A stretch of 64,000 nucleotides of DNA from Solen grandis (lineage: Eukaryota; Mollusca; Bivalvia; Adapedonta; Solenidae): NCBI GenBank assembly GCA_021229015.1, contig CM037782.1:62299909-62363908 (forward strand), read 5' to 3'. Of this stretch, positions 12,720-23,103 are shown in pieces. The position numbers and the translations under genes were made by a program. Below the pieces are notes generated by a model. It was not told the origin of the DNA. It saw only the letters and a program-made list of their open reading frames with translations, and did not search any database. Position 1 is the first letter of the stretch. Every line of letters begins with the position of its first letter.

Positions 12720-13940
12720 TGACTTCATGAGTCTCTTTTAGTTATTCTGAGTAGGTTGCAAAAAATATGATAAGAAATTCATCAATCTAACAAAAATTAT
12801 CCGCACTTGCACTGGTTTGGCCTCATTTATCATGAGATAAACATCTCAATGACAATACTTTAAAGTCTTTACTTTTTGTGGGATATTTTACCACAAATAT
12901 TCCCACATCACGGATATACAACAGAGTTTATATGTTTCAAGTGCTATAAATTTATACAGCTTGATCAGTTTTACCACAACCACAAAGGACATGATTCTCT
13001 TAATTAGCTTACAAATATCATATCTTCCAGGTAATATATTTTCCTGTAATTAATGATCACCATCATACCTGATAAAATAAGCATATGCAGGTTGCATTAC
13101 ACTGAAATGACTAAGAATGAACTATAAATATGTCCATAGGGCATGGATGCCCCTGCTGTTCACTTTAATACCAGAATGATATTTTTGAAAATGCTAAAAA
13201 AATGGAAATATAAAAGATGGAAACAGTGCTTACCAAGCAAATGGCATTATGTTTTTGAACAGAAACATTTAAAAGATAACCATTACTATATGGATAAAAA
13301 GATTGTAATATAAATCAAACTATTGTCCTGTTTCTTTCTTTTTCCTTTATTGATAGTTACTTTCAATTTAAAGCTAAATATGAATGAAAAAACATCAAGT
13401 CCATAAAAAGTTAAAGAGCCGAAACTTAAATTTGACATTATAATATGTCAACAAAGGGTCTTAACTCTGGTACTATTGAGTGGATAGTGACCAAAATTAA
13501 ATTTACCTGTATTTTGATACCATAAATTTATAAACCAAATATGAATCAAATCCAATGAGTCCTTCTATAAGTTACTTGGAAACAGAATTCCATGGCTATT
13601 CTCTATTCTTCGAATGGCAGGGAAATAATAAAATAATGTCTTTAGAAATGACTACATTTCTATTTTCATTTTACCTATGAAATAGCAAAATTATCAAAAT
13701 AGTGAAATTCAGAGAGAACATTTTAGTGTCACTTAAAACAGGAAGGGTAAAGATCGGGACTGAAAGAAAAATGAAATGGAGAGGAAATAAATTAAAATTA
13801 AAAATACTAGTCCAACAATGAAGCTGTTGCAAAAGATAAGAATAATAATTTGTTACCTTGGTTTTAATGTCCATAAAAAGACATCTGCATTTTAATAATT
13901 ATGCTGCAAGTTAATACTGAATAAAATCAATGTGACAAGA
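12720..13940. other. AT-rich sequence without recognised feature
   Basis: No paralog, no coding signal and no tandem structure. The minus-strand frame at 13671-13874 consists of hydrophobic low-complexity translation of T-rich DNA. Confidence 0.4.
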
Positions 13941-13944
13941 CAAA

Positions 13945-14405
13945 TCAGCAGCAAAACAAATGTATCAAAGAGCAATACAAATGTATCAAAGAGCAATATA
14001 AATGTATCAAGGAGCAATACAAATGTATCAAAGAGCAATACAAATGTATCAAGGAGCAATACAAATGTATCAAAGAACAATACAAATGTATCAAAGAGCA
14101 ATACAAGCATATCAAATAGCAATACAAATGTATCACCAGCAATTTAAATGTATCACCAGCAATACAAGAGTATCACCAACAATATATATGTATCACCAGC
14201 AATACAAATATATCACAAGCAACACAAATGTACCACCAGCAATACATATGTATTACCAGAAATACAAGAGTATCACCAGCAAAACAAATGCATCATCAGC
14301 AATTCAAATGTATCATCAGCAAAAATAAAAATATCAATCACAATATAAATGCCTCAACTGCAATACAAATGTATCAACGGCAATACAAATGTATCATCAG
14401 AAATA
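13945..14405. repeat. Minisatellite that changes from 21-bp to 20-bp units
   Basis: From ~13957 to 14130 units are 21 bp (caaatgtatcaaagagcaata and variants with aagg, aaca). From ~14131 the unit becomes 20 bp (gtatcaccagcaatacaaat). Because 21 is a multiple of three and the unit has no stop codon, several frames stay open on both strands (for example a plus-strand NVSKSNT heptapeptide repeat). These frames end or shift when the unit becomes 20 bp, which argues against coding function. Confidence 0.9.
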
Positions 14406-15043
14406 TATATATGGGGCTCTGACACAAATTACAGCGACATAAAAAGGAATAAAATATTTCCATAGAAAACTGTCAATCTACTCTATACCATAAAGCAATA
14501 CTGACACTGCTTTCGCTCTCACAAATGGCTGCAACATTAAGTTCTGCCTGGTAACAGCTTGCGCACATCAGAAAATTGATTCCTCATCGCCGACTGATTT
14601 TCACACACACATTTTCATTTATTGTTCGCTATTGTCATAATTCACGGTTTAGACAGATTTCGGAAGATGGATGGCAGACAGATACTTTAAACAGTTTCTT
14701 GCGATTACTTTGTGTGGAAGTGAATGCTAAAGAAACAGTCTTTCGTGCATGAAATTAGAATATTTTGATTCCCTAAAACGGTTCCGATGTTTAATCAATG
14801 CCTTTGCTGCCCTGGTAATAGAAAGAACATTTGTCTTAAAATGAAAATGATGCTGGGAAAAAAATGTTTGAGTAATAAACAGACGTGACATTAATTTCCG
14901 GATCAGATTTTTTTAGATCTGGGAGTGGTGAAAATTGAAGGAAATGAAGAAATTACATGCATGCATGGATACATGTATAAAATTAATGATAAACATAAAG
15001 TTACTGCATTAGGCTGTTCTTTCTTGCTTGAAATATGTTTCTT
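14406..15043. other. Unique sequence, no feature
   Basis: I see no repeat paralog and no plausible exon. Confidence 0.35.
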
Positions 15044-15047
15044 TTAA

Positions 15048-15283
15048 CCCTTTCCCTCATAGAGAAAACCATGAAAAGACCTATGCAAACAACATAAAAC
15101 CAGATCACCCTGCAAGTAACTCGCAGGCTCATCAGGTTTTATGTTGTTCACTGCTCCTCAGTGGTCTGGAAATGAGGATTTTGTAATTAAATTTGGTAAG
15201 GTTTAACTGTGGTTTTCTGCAGATCAGGCTTTATGTGGTAGTCCTATTGAGTGCGTCAAAATGAGTCTATATGAGGGAAAGGG
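15048..15283. mobile_element. TTAA MITE (CCCTTTCCCTCATA ends), copy 2
   Basis: Perfect TTAA duplications flank it at 15044-15047 and 15284-15287. The 14-bp terminal inverted repeat CCCTTTCCCTCATA / TATGAGGGAAAGGG is perfect. The interior matches copies 1 and 3 (aaaagacctatgc, cataaaaccagatca, cctcagtggtctggaaatgagg, ctgcagatcaggctttatgtgg). Confidence 0.85.
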
Positions 15284-15287
15284 TTAA

Positions 15288-17907
15288 ATGAAAATTGAAA
15301 ATAACTCATTAATAAATGTGTCAAATGGACAGACTAATAATTTTGGCTGTCTTTCTTTAATTCTAAGGACCTGTCATATATAAAGATTAAGCACTTCATT
15401 TTACAATGGTAGCTGAACATCAGTCTTGAAATTATACAAAAATCTGTCAATGCTTTTATATAATTATAAGGCCTTTTTTTTAGATGTTGAGGAAGGGACC
15501 TTAATATCATATTTTGGGAAAATCTGACCTTTTTTCCATTGGGGAAAGAAAAATCGTGGAGTAAGATGCATATCTGCGGAAAACTGCATGAATTAAAGAA
15601 TTTTTAGAGGGGAAGGCCCTATGCTAAAGAAGGAAATAAGCCCTGAATATGTTGTTTACTGGTTGGTTGCTTTTGGTTTAACATCTCACATCTTTGCATG
15701 TAAGTGAAAGTAATTCATGTTAAGTAGGATCTAACTTTCCCATTTTCAAATGTGAGAATCGCAGCTTGTTAACAAAACCATATTGAAAGTATACATTCAG
15801 GTATATTCACTCTGCATATAATTGCATTAAAAAAGTATTCAGTTTTTCTTTCCACTTGACAGAAGAAAAAAACAACAACTGAACCACTCTAATAAAAAAC
15901 ATGAATCAAAACATACTATTCAATACAATACATTGTATCAGCACGAACATCATGAAACCTGATGGCCTTATAGCCCTTTGAAAGCCTAATAAAAATCCGG
16001 GGGCCCACAAAAACCTAATTTTGAGCTGACCTCCAATAAAGATCAGTGACATGAATATAATGAAAGGGCCGGAATCACTGAGGTGTATGTAACCAGTTGA
16101 CAACAGGGAACCCAGAAGTCGGTCCCAGCTGTGCTTGTTATTACAGTGCGCTGGCCCCTGAGGGGGCAGGAAACTCCCCTTTCAAGCAGGATGGTCTGTC
16201 AACGCTTGAGGGCAGTTGACCCTTGAACTTGGACACCTTTCTTGCTCTAAAGCCATTATTAAAACATTTCAAAGCAAGATCAGATTGAAAGAATTTTCAG
16301 TCTGAGCGTGTTTTATAAGTATTACTTAATTACCTTCTTTAAAACCTTTAGTATCACCTACATGTTGGGAATTGAACAAATGGGACACATTGGTAACAAG
16401 CAAAATGAGTTTCCACTACCCTTTCCAGGCAAAGTAATAATATAGCATAACAAACTAGACTCCATATCTAATAATAACATATCAATACACACCACTGGCA
16501 CCATCATGCAATTTATTCCAGATACAGCAATATATTTATCTGGATTGAAAATGACTTCATTCAGAAACGAACAATTATTTTGCCAGTCGCAGTCCTATAC
16601 ATAAGGAAGTGTTGTGTTTCCCCCACCCATGTAATTGCAACATGTCACGGTAAATCAAGACATATCTTCTTAAGACAAAGATCTGTGGCCGGCTGTACAT
16701 ACCTCGTCGTGTCTGCGAAATAATCAATGATCGCAAGTGAGATCTTTATGGTAACAAATTGTGTGAAATTACAACTTCGTGCAGGCGTTCATACTAAATC
16801 AGGCAGGTCTGAGAAACGTGTGACTTCAACTTTTCTGGATGATTGCAGACTTTCAAATGTAGTAAATTACATAAAAAGCACTGTGTTCCAGTCAGTAAAA
16901 TAACTCAATGCTTTTTTAATATTATGTAACACTTAGGGCTGTGTATAATGTCTGGCCGCTTTTAATATGATGCATATCATTTTTATAGAAAAAAAAATCA
17001 TCGCAGATGACATTTTCGTAAAACGTAACTTTTAATAAAAAGTAAATCAGCAATATTTTGACAAAATCTCACAAAATGTATATAATAAATAAAATATTGC
17101 TTTGTAAAGACTTGTTAAACTAAGTTTTCTGAGAGGAATACAGAGCAAGTGCTACAGTTATGGACACTTTAACAGTGAATGTCACGCTGACCTTAGATAC
17201 TATGTTAAATATACATGTAAACAATGTTGTATTTCATTTTAACACCTTTCATTGGCTGTTTGATTACTCATCCAGTGTGCTTTTCTTTTTGCAGGCTGTA
17301 ACAATTTTAAGCAAACACAAGCATGTGATAGTTATCGGCAGTGTGATACAGTTATCGGCACCTTTAATTGTTAACAATAATTAGCGTCCTAAATTAAGGT
17401 AGGTGTGTATTTTTGGTAAATGATTTTAATATGCATTAGTTTGTTTTGTTATCATGTCTTGTTCTGCTGTATTGAATAACTTATTCTGTCTAGAATCTTG
17501 TATTCTTGGATGGACATATATGTATTTATCCATGTACATCTTTGATATTTTTTCTTTTATCATTTTCGTAAGTATGGGATTCCTAAAAACTCCAAATGTC
17601 TCCTTAACATCAAACTGGCCAGTAAAGTCATTATTGTAAGACATATAAAAGAATTTATTAAGTCTCATTATACTGTTATGTTTACGGTCATATGTGCTGA
17701 TAATTGTCACATGCTTAAGATTCATGCTTCAATTATCCGGCACTCGATAATATGAAAATGGGAACAAGTGCAATAATTTAGTGGTCTAGTACATGTGGCA
17801 CATTCAAAGCATTGCGGTATTAACCAGAAGCAGATGAATTTTTACTTAAGTCAATATTACAAAAACATAGTTTTCATGGACACCATATCTTAAATGATGA
17901 CATAAAC
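15288..17907. other. Mostly unique sequence, including a GC-richer island at 16080-16250
   Basis: No transposon signature. The stretch 16080-16250 has locally higher GC and no window paralog, but no frame I can support. A 99-codon minus-strand frame at 17426-17725 overlaps a 61-codon plus-strand one, and neither has a recognisable motif. This is a candidate for conserved noncoding sequence, which cannot be judged from one genome. Confidence 0.35.
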
Positions 17908-18629
17908 AACTAGAACCCCAAGCGGTATCTCGGTTTTCGCTTTTAACCTAATCAACATGAACACTTTATTTCAACTCAGCCACAATTTTCAATATGAAAC
18001 AGAACGAAAAGGTTTTTGAAGACCTACTCTCATTTGCACAGTTTTTATTTGCAATGTTAGAACATTCAAACTCTTCTAGCGCAAATATTTTCCCATACCC
18101 TGTCCCTTGAAATCCATCACATTCTGTGGTGCTGTCAACATGGAACAAAATGCTGAAAACCGCATTTCAATCAGACTTTAACATTTTGAGTTATAAGCAA
18201 AAGAGTGATTTTAAGCAAAACGCCCTCTAGCGGCAAAATGAGAAAGAAAATTGAAAAAACAGCAAATAGTTCAAACAAGTATATAAGTCGCACTAGTCGA
18301 ACATTCTTTTTCTTATATATCACAAATTGAAGCATAAAAACTGATTAACAATTATTCCAAAAAAAGGATGAAACTTTGGACTGCCGTAAAATGAACAAAT
18401 CAAGTCCGATCTTCAAAAACTAAACATCACTGGAAAGAGCTCCTCAAGAACTAAAACCTTTATTATACTCTCAATGAAATATTTTTAGATTTGGAGCACT
18501 TCGTGGCCGAAAAAAACACAATTATCGTAATATGACATTGACCTTTTCAATGTTTTTTAACTTTTTAATTGTGAAACCCTTTCAAACTTAACAAAACATA
18601 ACGTGTGAAAATTTCATGACGAATAAACA

Positions 18630-19651
18630 AACAAGAGGCCCATGATGGCCCTAAATCGCTCACCTGAGATAAATAGGTTGACCCAAGGAACATCTGTACC
18701 AATTTATTTTAAAATCTGGCCAGTAGTTTTGAAGAAGATGATTTTTAAAGTTGTCATATTTTTTTTCTTTTTGTTGCCATGGCAACCAGAGTTCTATATG
18801 GATCAAGTTTATTTTAGCAACTTTTGTGAAGGTTGACCCAAGGATCATCCCTGCCAAGTTTAATCAAATTCTGTCTAGTGGTTTCAGAGGAGATGTTGTT
18901 TAAAGGTTTCCCTATATACATATAAGGCAAATAAACCCCGCCCCTGGCGGCCATGTTTTATTACGGTTCGGAATAATTTTAGCAACTTTGGTAGAGGTTG
19001 ACCCAAGGAACATCTGTACTTAATTATTTTGAAATCTGGCCAGTAGTTTTGAAGAAGATGATTTTTAAAGTTGTCATATTTTTTTTCTTTTGTTGCCATG
19101 ACAACCAGAGTTCTATATGGATCAAGTTTATTTTAGCAACTTTTGTGAAGGTTGACCCAAGGATCATCCCTGCCAAGTTTAATCAAATTCTGTCCAGTGG
19201 TTTTAGAGGAGATGTTGTTTAAAGGTTTCCCTATATACATATAAGGCAAATAAGCCCCGCCCCTGGCGGCCATGTTTTTTTACGGATCGGAATAATTTTA
19301 GCAACTTTGGTAGAGGTTGACCCAAGGAACATCTGTACCAATTTATTTTGAAATCTGGCCAGTAGTTTTGAAGAAGATGATTTTTAAAGTTTTCATTTTT
19401 TTTTTCTTTTTGTTGCCATGGCAACCAGAGTTCTACATGGATCAAGTTTATTTTAGCAACTTTTGTAGAGCCTCACCCAAGGAACATTCTTGCCAAGTTT
19501 CATTAAATTCTGTCCAGTGGTTTCAGAGGAGATGTCGTTTAAAGCAAATTGTTGACGACGGACGACGGACGTCGGACGACGGACGACGACGGACGCCGGA
19601 CGAAGGGCGATCACAAAAGCTCACCTTGAGCACTTTGTGCTCAGGTGAGCT
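18630..19651 (+). mobile_element. HINE/pearl-like element, family 1 (CTCACCTGAG), copy a, 320-bp core
   Basis: It starts acaagagg, then the palindrome ggcccatgatggccc, then gctcacctgag. It ends with hairpin gctcaccttgagc..gctcaggtgagc. The core is three ~320-bp tandem units marked by 'gttgacccaaggaacatctgtac' (18677, 18998, 19316), then a CpG-rich gacgacggac run at 19551-19610. It sits in a unit of family 4; the uninterrupted sequence 'aataaacaaaaactaaagtc' is visible at 22841-22860. The core is unrelated to the 170-bp core of copies b-d although the ends match. Confidence 0.85.
18773..18786. promoter_or_regulatory. RFX X-box-like palindrome GTTGCCATGGCAAC
   Basis: A perfect palindrome matching the RFX consensus, inside the 320-bp core unit. 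The same word is at 19422-19435, and a one-base variant (gttgccatgacaac) is at 19092-19105. It is therefore amplified by the tandem array. Confidence 0.4.
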
Positions 19652-20073
19652 AAAAATAAAGTCAGGAGCGACAAAAAACATGTTTTTGGAATTTTAATTT
19701 TTCCTATGGTTAAGTTAAGTTTGACCGTTTCTAGTGGACAAACAACGCATTTCTTAAATTTGCCACCCCATATATTTTGTGTGTATACGTCTTTCAAATG
19801 GTATGCCGGAGACGGAATTATTCTATCTGATCTCTAACAAAAACGGATAGGTTTTTTGTAGACCTACCCTCATTTGCACAGTTTTATTTATTTATTTTTT
19901 TGTTCTGCAAGGTTCGAACATTCAACCTTCCGTAGCTCAAAAGCTTTCAGCCACACGGACCCTCGAATCCTATCATGTTATTAGGCTATCAACAGGGAAC
20001 AGAATGCAAAAAAACGCATTCGAATCGGACTTCAACTTTTTGAGTTATAAGCAAAAGAATGATTTCAAGAAAA

Positions 20074-20090
20074 GCGCCCCCTAGCGGCAA
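20074..20090 (-). promoter_or_regulatory. CTCF-like motif in family-4 unit
   Basis: Read on the minus strand, ttgccgctagggggcgc agrees with the CTCF core (CCACYAGRGGGCGC) except at one or two positions. Equivalent sites lie at 18219-18236, 20916-20931, 21395-21411, 23273-23289, 24132-24148 and 24975-24990, all in one orientation. The best matches are 20916 and 24975 (agccactagggggcgc). Confidence 0.4.
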
Positions 20091-21429
20091 AATGAGAAAG
20101 AAAATTGATTAAAATTTTACTGTTAGGTACCTAGCAAAGCAGCAAATAGTTCAATCAAGTATACTAGTCGCACAAGTCAAACTTTTTATTCTTATGTATC
20201 AGAATTTGAACATAAAACCTGATTTACAATTATTCCAAAAAAGGATCAAATTTTGGACTGCCGTATAATGACCAAATCAAGTCCGATCTTCAAAAACTAA
20301 ACATCACTGGAAAGAGCTCTTTAAGAACTAAAACTTTTGTTCATATACTCTCAATGAAATATTTTTAGTTTTGAAGCTATTTGTGGCCGAATAAAAACAC
20401 AATAATCGTAATATGACCTTGACCTTTTCAATTCTTTTTTATTTTTTGAATTGTGAGGCCCTTTCAAACATAACAATACATATCATGTGAAAATTTCATG
20501 AAGAATGAACAGAAAATAAAGTCAGGAGCGACAAAAACATGTTTTTGAAATTTTAATTTTTCCTAAAATTTAGTGAAGTTTGACCGTTTCTAGAGGACAA
20601 ACCACGCATTTCCTTAAATCGCCACCCCATATATTTTGTGCGTATATGTCTTGCAAATCGTATGCAGCAAACAGAATTATTCTATCTGATCTCTAACAAA
20701 AGTGGGTAGGTTTTTCGTAGACCTACCCTCATTTTTCCACTTTTTTCCAAGGTTCGAACATTCAACCTCTCCTAGAACAATTTTTTTCCAGTACTCGATG
20801 ATAAGATATCCATCATATTTGATTGGGCTGTCAACAAGGAACATTATGTAAAAAACCGCATCTAAATCAGGTTTCAAATTTTTGAGTTATTAGCAAAACA
20901 GTGATTACATGCATTGCGCCCCCTAGTGGCTAAATCAGAAATAAATGTGAAAAGTTTGACCAATTAGGCACATGTTCAGATAAAGATGACTCCATGCCCA
21001 AAATTTCATAGCTGTAGCTTTTCTCATCTGGCCGCTAGGCTGGACACAAAAATGGGTGGAATTGGAAAAATAATAAAAATAAAACTAGAACCGCAAGCGG
21101 TATCTCGGTTTTCGCTTTTAACCTAATCAACATGAACACTTTATTTCAACTCAGCCACAATTTTCAATATGAAACAGAACGAAAAGGTTTTTGAAGACCT
21201 ACTCTCATTTGCACAGTTTTTTTTTGCAATGTTAGAACATTCAAACTCTTCTAGCGCAAATGTTTTCCCATACCCTGTCCCTTGAAATCCATCACATTCT
21301 GTGGTGCTGTCAACAAGGAACAAAATACTGAAAACCGCATTTCAATCAGACTTTAACATTTTGAGTTATAAGCAAAAGAGTGATTTTAAGCAAAACGCCC
21401 TCTAGCGGCAAAATGAGAAAGAAAATTGA

Positions 21430-22470
21430 AACAAGAGGGCCATGATGGCCCTGAAACGCTCACCTGAGTACCATTGCTACAACTGATTACAAGGTTTTTA
21501 AACAGACAAGAATTCTGATATAACTCAATCTTAAACATTTTAGCCCTGACAATATTATACACCAAATATATAAGCACTGGGCCTTATGGTTTCAGAGGAG
21601 AAGACTTAGTGCGGGGTCATTTATCTCCAAAGGGCCACCATTTTGAAAATCTTGATAATGAACCATTAGATGATACTACATACCAAAAATCTAAGCTCTA
21701 GGCCTTATGGATTCATAGCAGAAGATTTTTTTAAAGATTTTCCTATATAACTCTATGTAAAACAAGTGACCCCTGGTGCGGGGGCATTTATCACCATAAG
21801 GTCATGATTTGTACAATTTTGGTAATGAACCATAAGATGATGCTACATACCAAATATCTAGGCCTTATGGATTCATAGAAGAAGATTTTTAAAGATTTTC
21901 CTATATAACTCTATGTAAAACAAGTGACCCCTGGTGTGGGGGCATTTATCACCATAGGGTCATGATTTGAACAATCTTGGTAATGAACCATTAGATGATG
22001 CAACATACCAAATATCTAAGCTCTAGGCCTGATGGATTCATAGAAGAAGATTTTTAAAGATTTTCCTATATAACTCTATGTAAAACAAGTGACCCCTGGT
22101 GCGGGGGCATTTATCACCGTAGGGCTATGATTTGTACAATCTTGGTAATGGCCCATAAGATGATGCTACATACCAAATATCTAAGCTCTAGGCCTTGCAG
22201 TTTTGCAGAAGAAGATTTTCAAAGTTTGCATTTTTAAAATCTATTTTTAGCTCCTGTGACCTACTTTTTCAACCAATCTGAATAATTTGTACAACTTTGA
22301 TAGAGGGCATCATAAGGATGATTCCTGTGAAGTTTGGTCAAAATCCCTTCAGCGGTTCATGAGGAGATGTTGTTTAAAGCAAATTGTTGACGACGGACGG
22401 ACGCACGCACGGACGACGAACAAAAGGCGATCACAATAGCTCACCATGAGCACGTTGTGCTCAGGTGAGC
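21430..22470 (+). mobile_element. HINE/pearl-like element, family 1, copy b, 170-bp core
   Basis: It starts acaag, then the palindrome AGGGCCATGATGGCCCT, then gctcacctgag. It ends with hairpin gctcaccatgagc..gctcaggtgagc. About four ~170-bp units carry 'gattcatagaagaagatttt', 'cctatataactctatgtaaaacaagtg' and 'accattagatgatg', then a gacggacgcacg run at 22388-22420. The paralogous uninterrupted site at 18241-18262 reads gaaaattgaaaaaacagc, so the insertion point lies within an A run. Confidence 0.85.
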
Positions 22471-23080
22471 AAAAAACAGCAAATAGTTCAAACAAGTATA
22501 TAAGTCGCACTAGTCGTATATTCTTTTTCTTATATATCACAAATTGAAGCATAAAAACTGATTAACAATTATTCCAAAAAAGGATCAAACTTTGGACTGC
22601 CGTAAAATGAACAAATCAAGTCCGATCTTCAAAAACTAAACATCACTGGAAAGAGCTCCTCAAGAACCAAAACCTTTATTATACTCTCAATGAAATATTT
22701 TTAGATTTGGAGCACTTTGTGGCCGAAAAAAAACACAATTATCGTAATATGACATTGACCTTTTCAATGTTTTTTTTAACTTTTTAATTGTGAAACCCTT
22801 TCAAACTTAACAAAACATAACGTGTGAAAATTTCATGACGAATAAACAAAAACTAAAGTCAGGAGCGACAAAAAACATGTTTTTGGAATTTTAATTTTTC
22901 CTAAGGTTAAGTGAAGTTTGACCGTTGCTAGTGGACAAACCACGCATTTCTTAAATTTGCCACCCCATATATTTTGTGTGTATACGTCTTTCAAATGTTA
23001 TGCCGGAGACGGAATTCTTCTATCTGATCTCTAACAAAAACGGATAGGTTTTTTGTAGACCTACCCTCATTTGCACAATT

Positions 23081-23103
23081 TTTTTTTTTTTTTTTTTTTT
23101 TTT
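23081..23103. repeat. Poly(T) tract
   Basis: A homopolymer run within the family-4 unit, expanded relative to the same place in neighbouring units (19885, 23940). It shows ordinary slippage. Confidence 0.95.

Larger units (their letters stand above)
17908..21082 (+). mobile_element. HINE/pearl-like element, family 4 (860-bp units), copy 1; end hairpin missing
   Basis: It starts aactagaaccccaagcggtatctcggttttcgc; copy 2 has the perfect palindrome ACCGCAAGCGGT here. A distinct first unit of ~720 bp (18630-19651 inserted) is followed by units marked by 'aaagtcaggagcg' at 19658 and 20518, i.e. 860 bp apart. The last unit is a variant ending 'gctggacacaaaaatgggtgg...aataataaaaa', where copy 2 begins directly. 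The expected 3' hairpin is absent. Nothing is encoded: the ~65-codon frames in each unit are antisense or shadow translations. Confidence 0.75.

Noticed and set aside
13892..14422. Several overlapping open frames on both strands, e.g. a plus-strand protein of NVSKSNT repeats
   Set aside because: They arise because a 21-bp unit without stop codons stays open in several frames. They break where the unit becomes 20 bp. No non-repeat coding sequence adjoins them.
19317..19697. 126-codon plus-strand frame
   Set aside because: It translates the 320-bp repeat core and the gacgac run of a family-1 element. The Arg/Asp-rich section comes from simple repeats.
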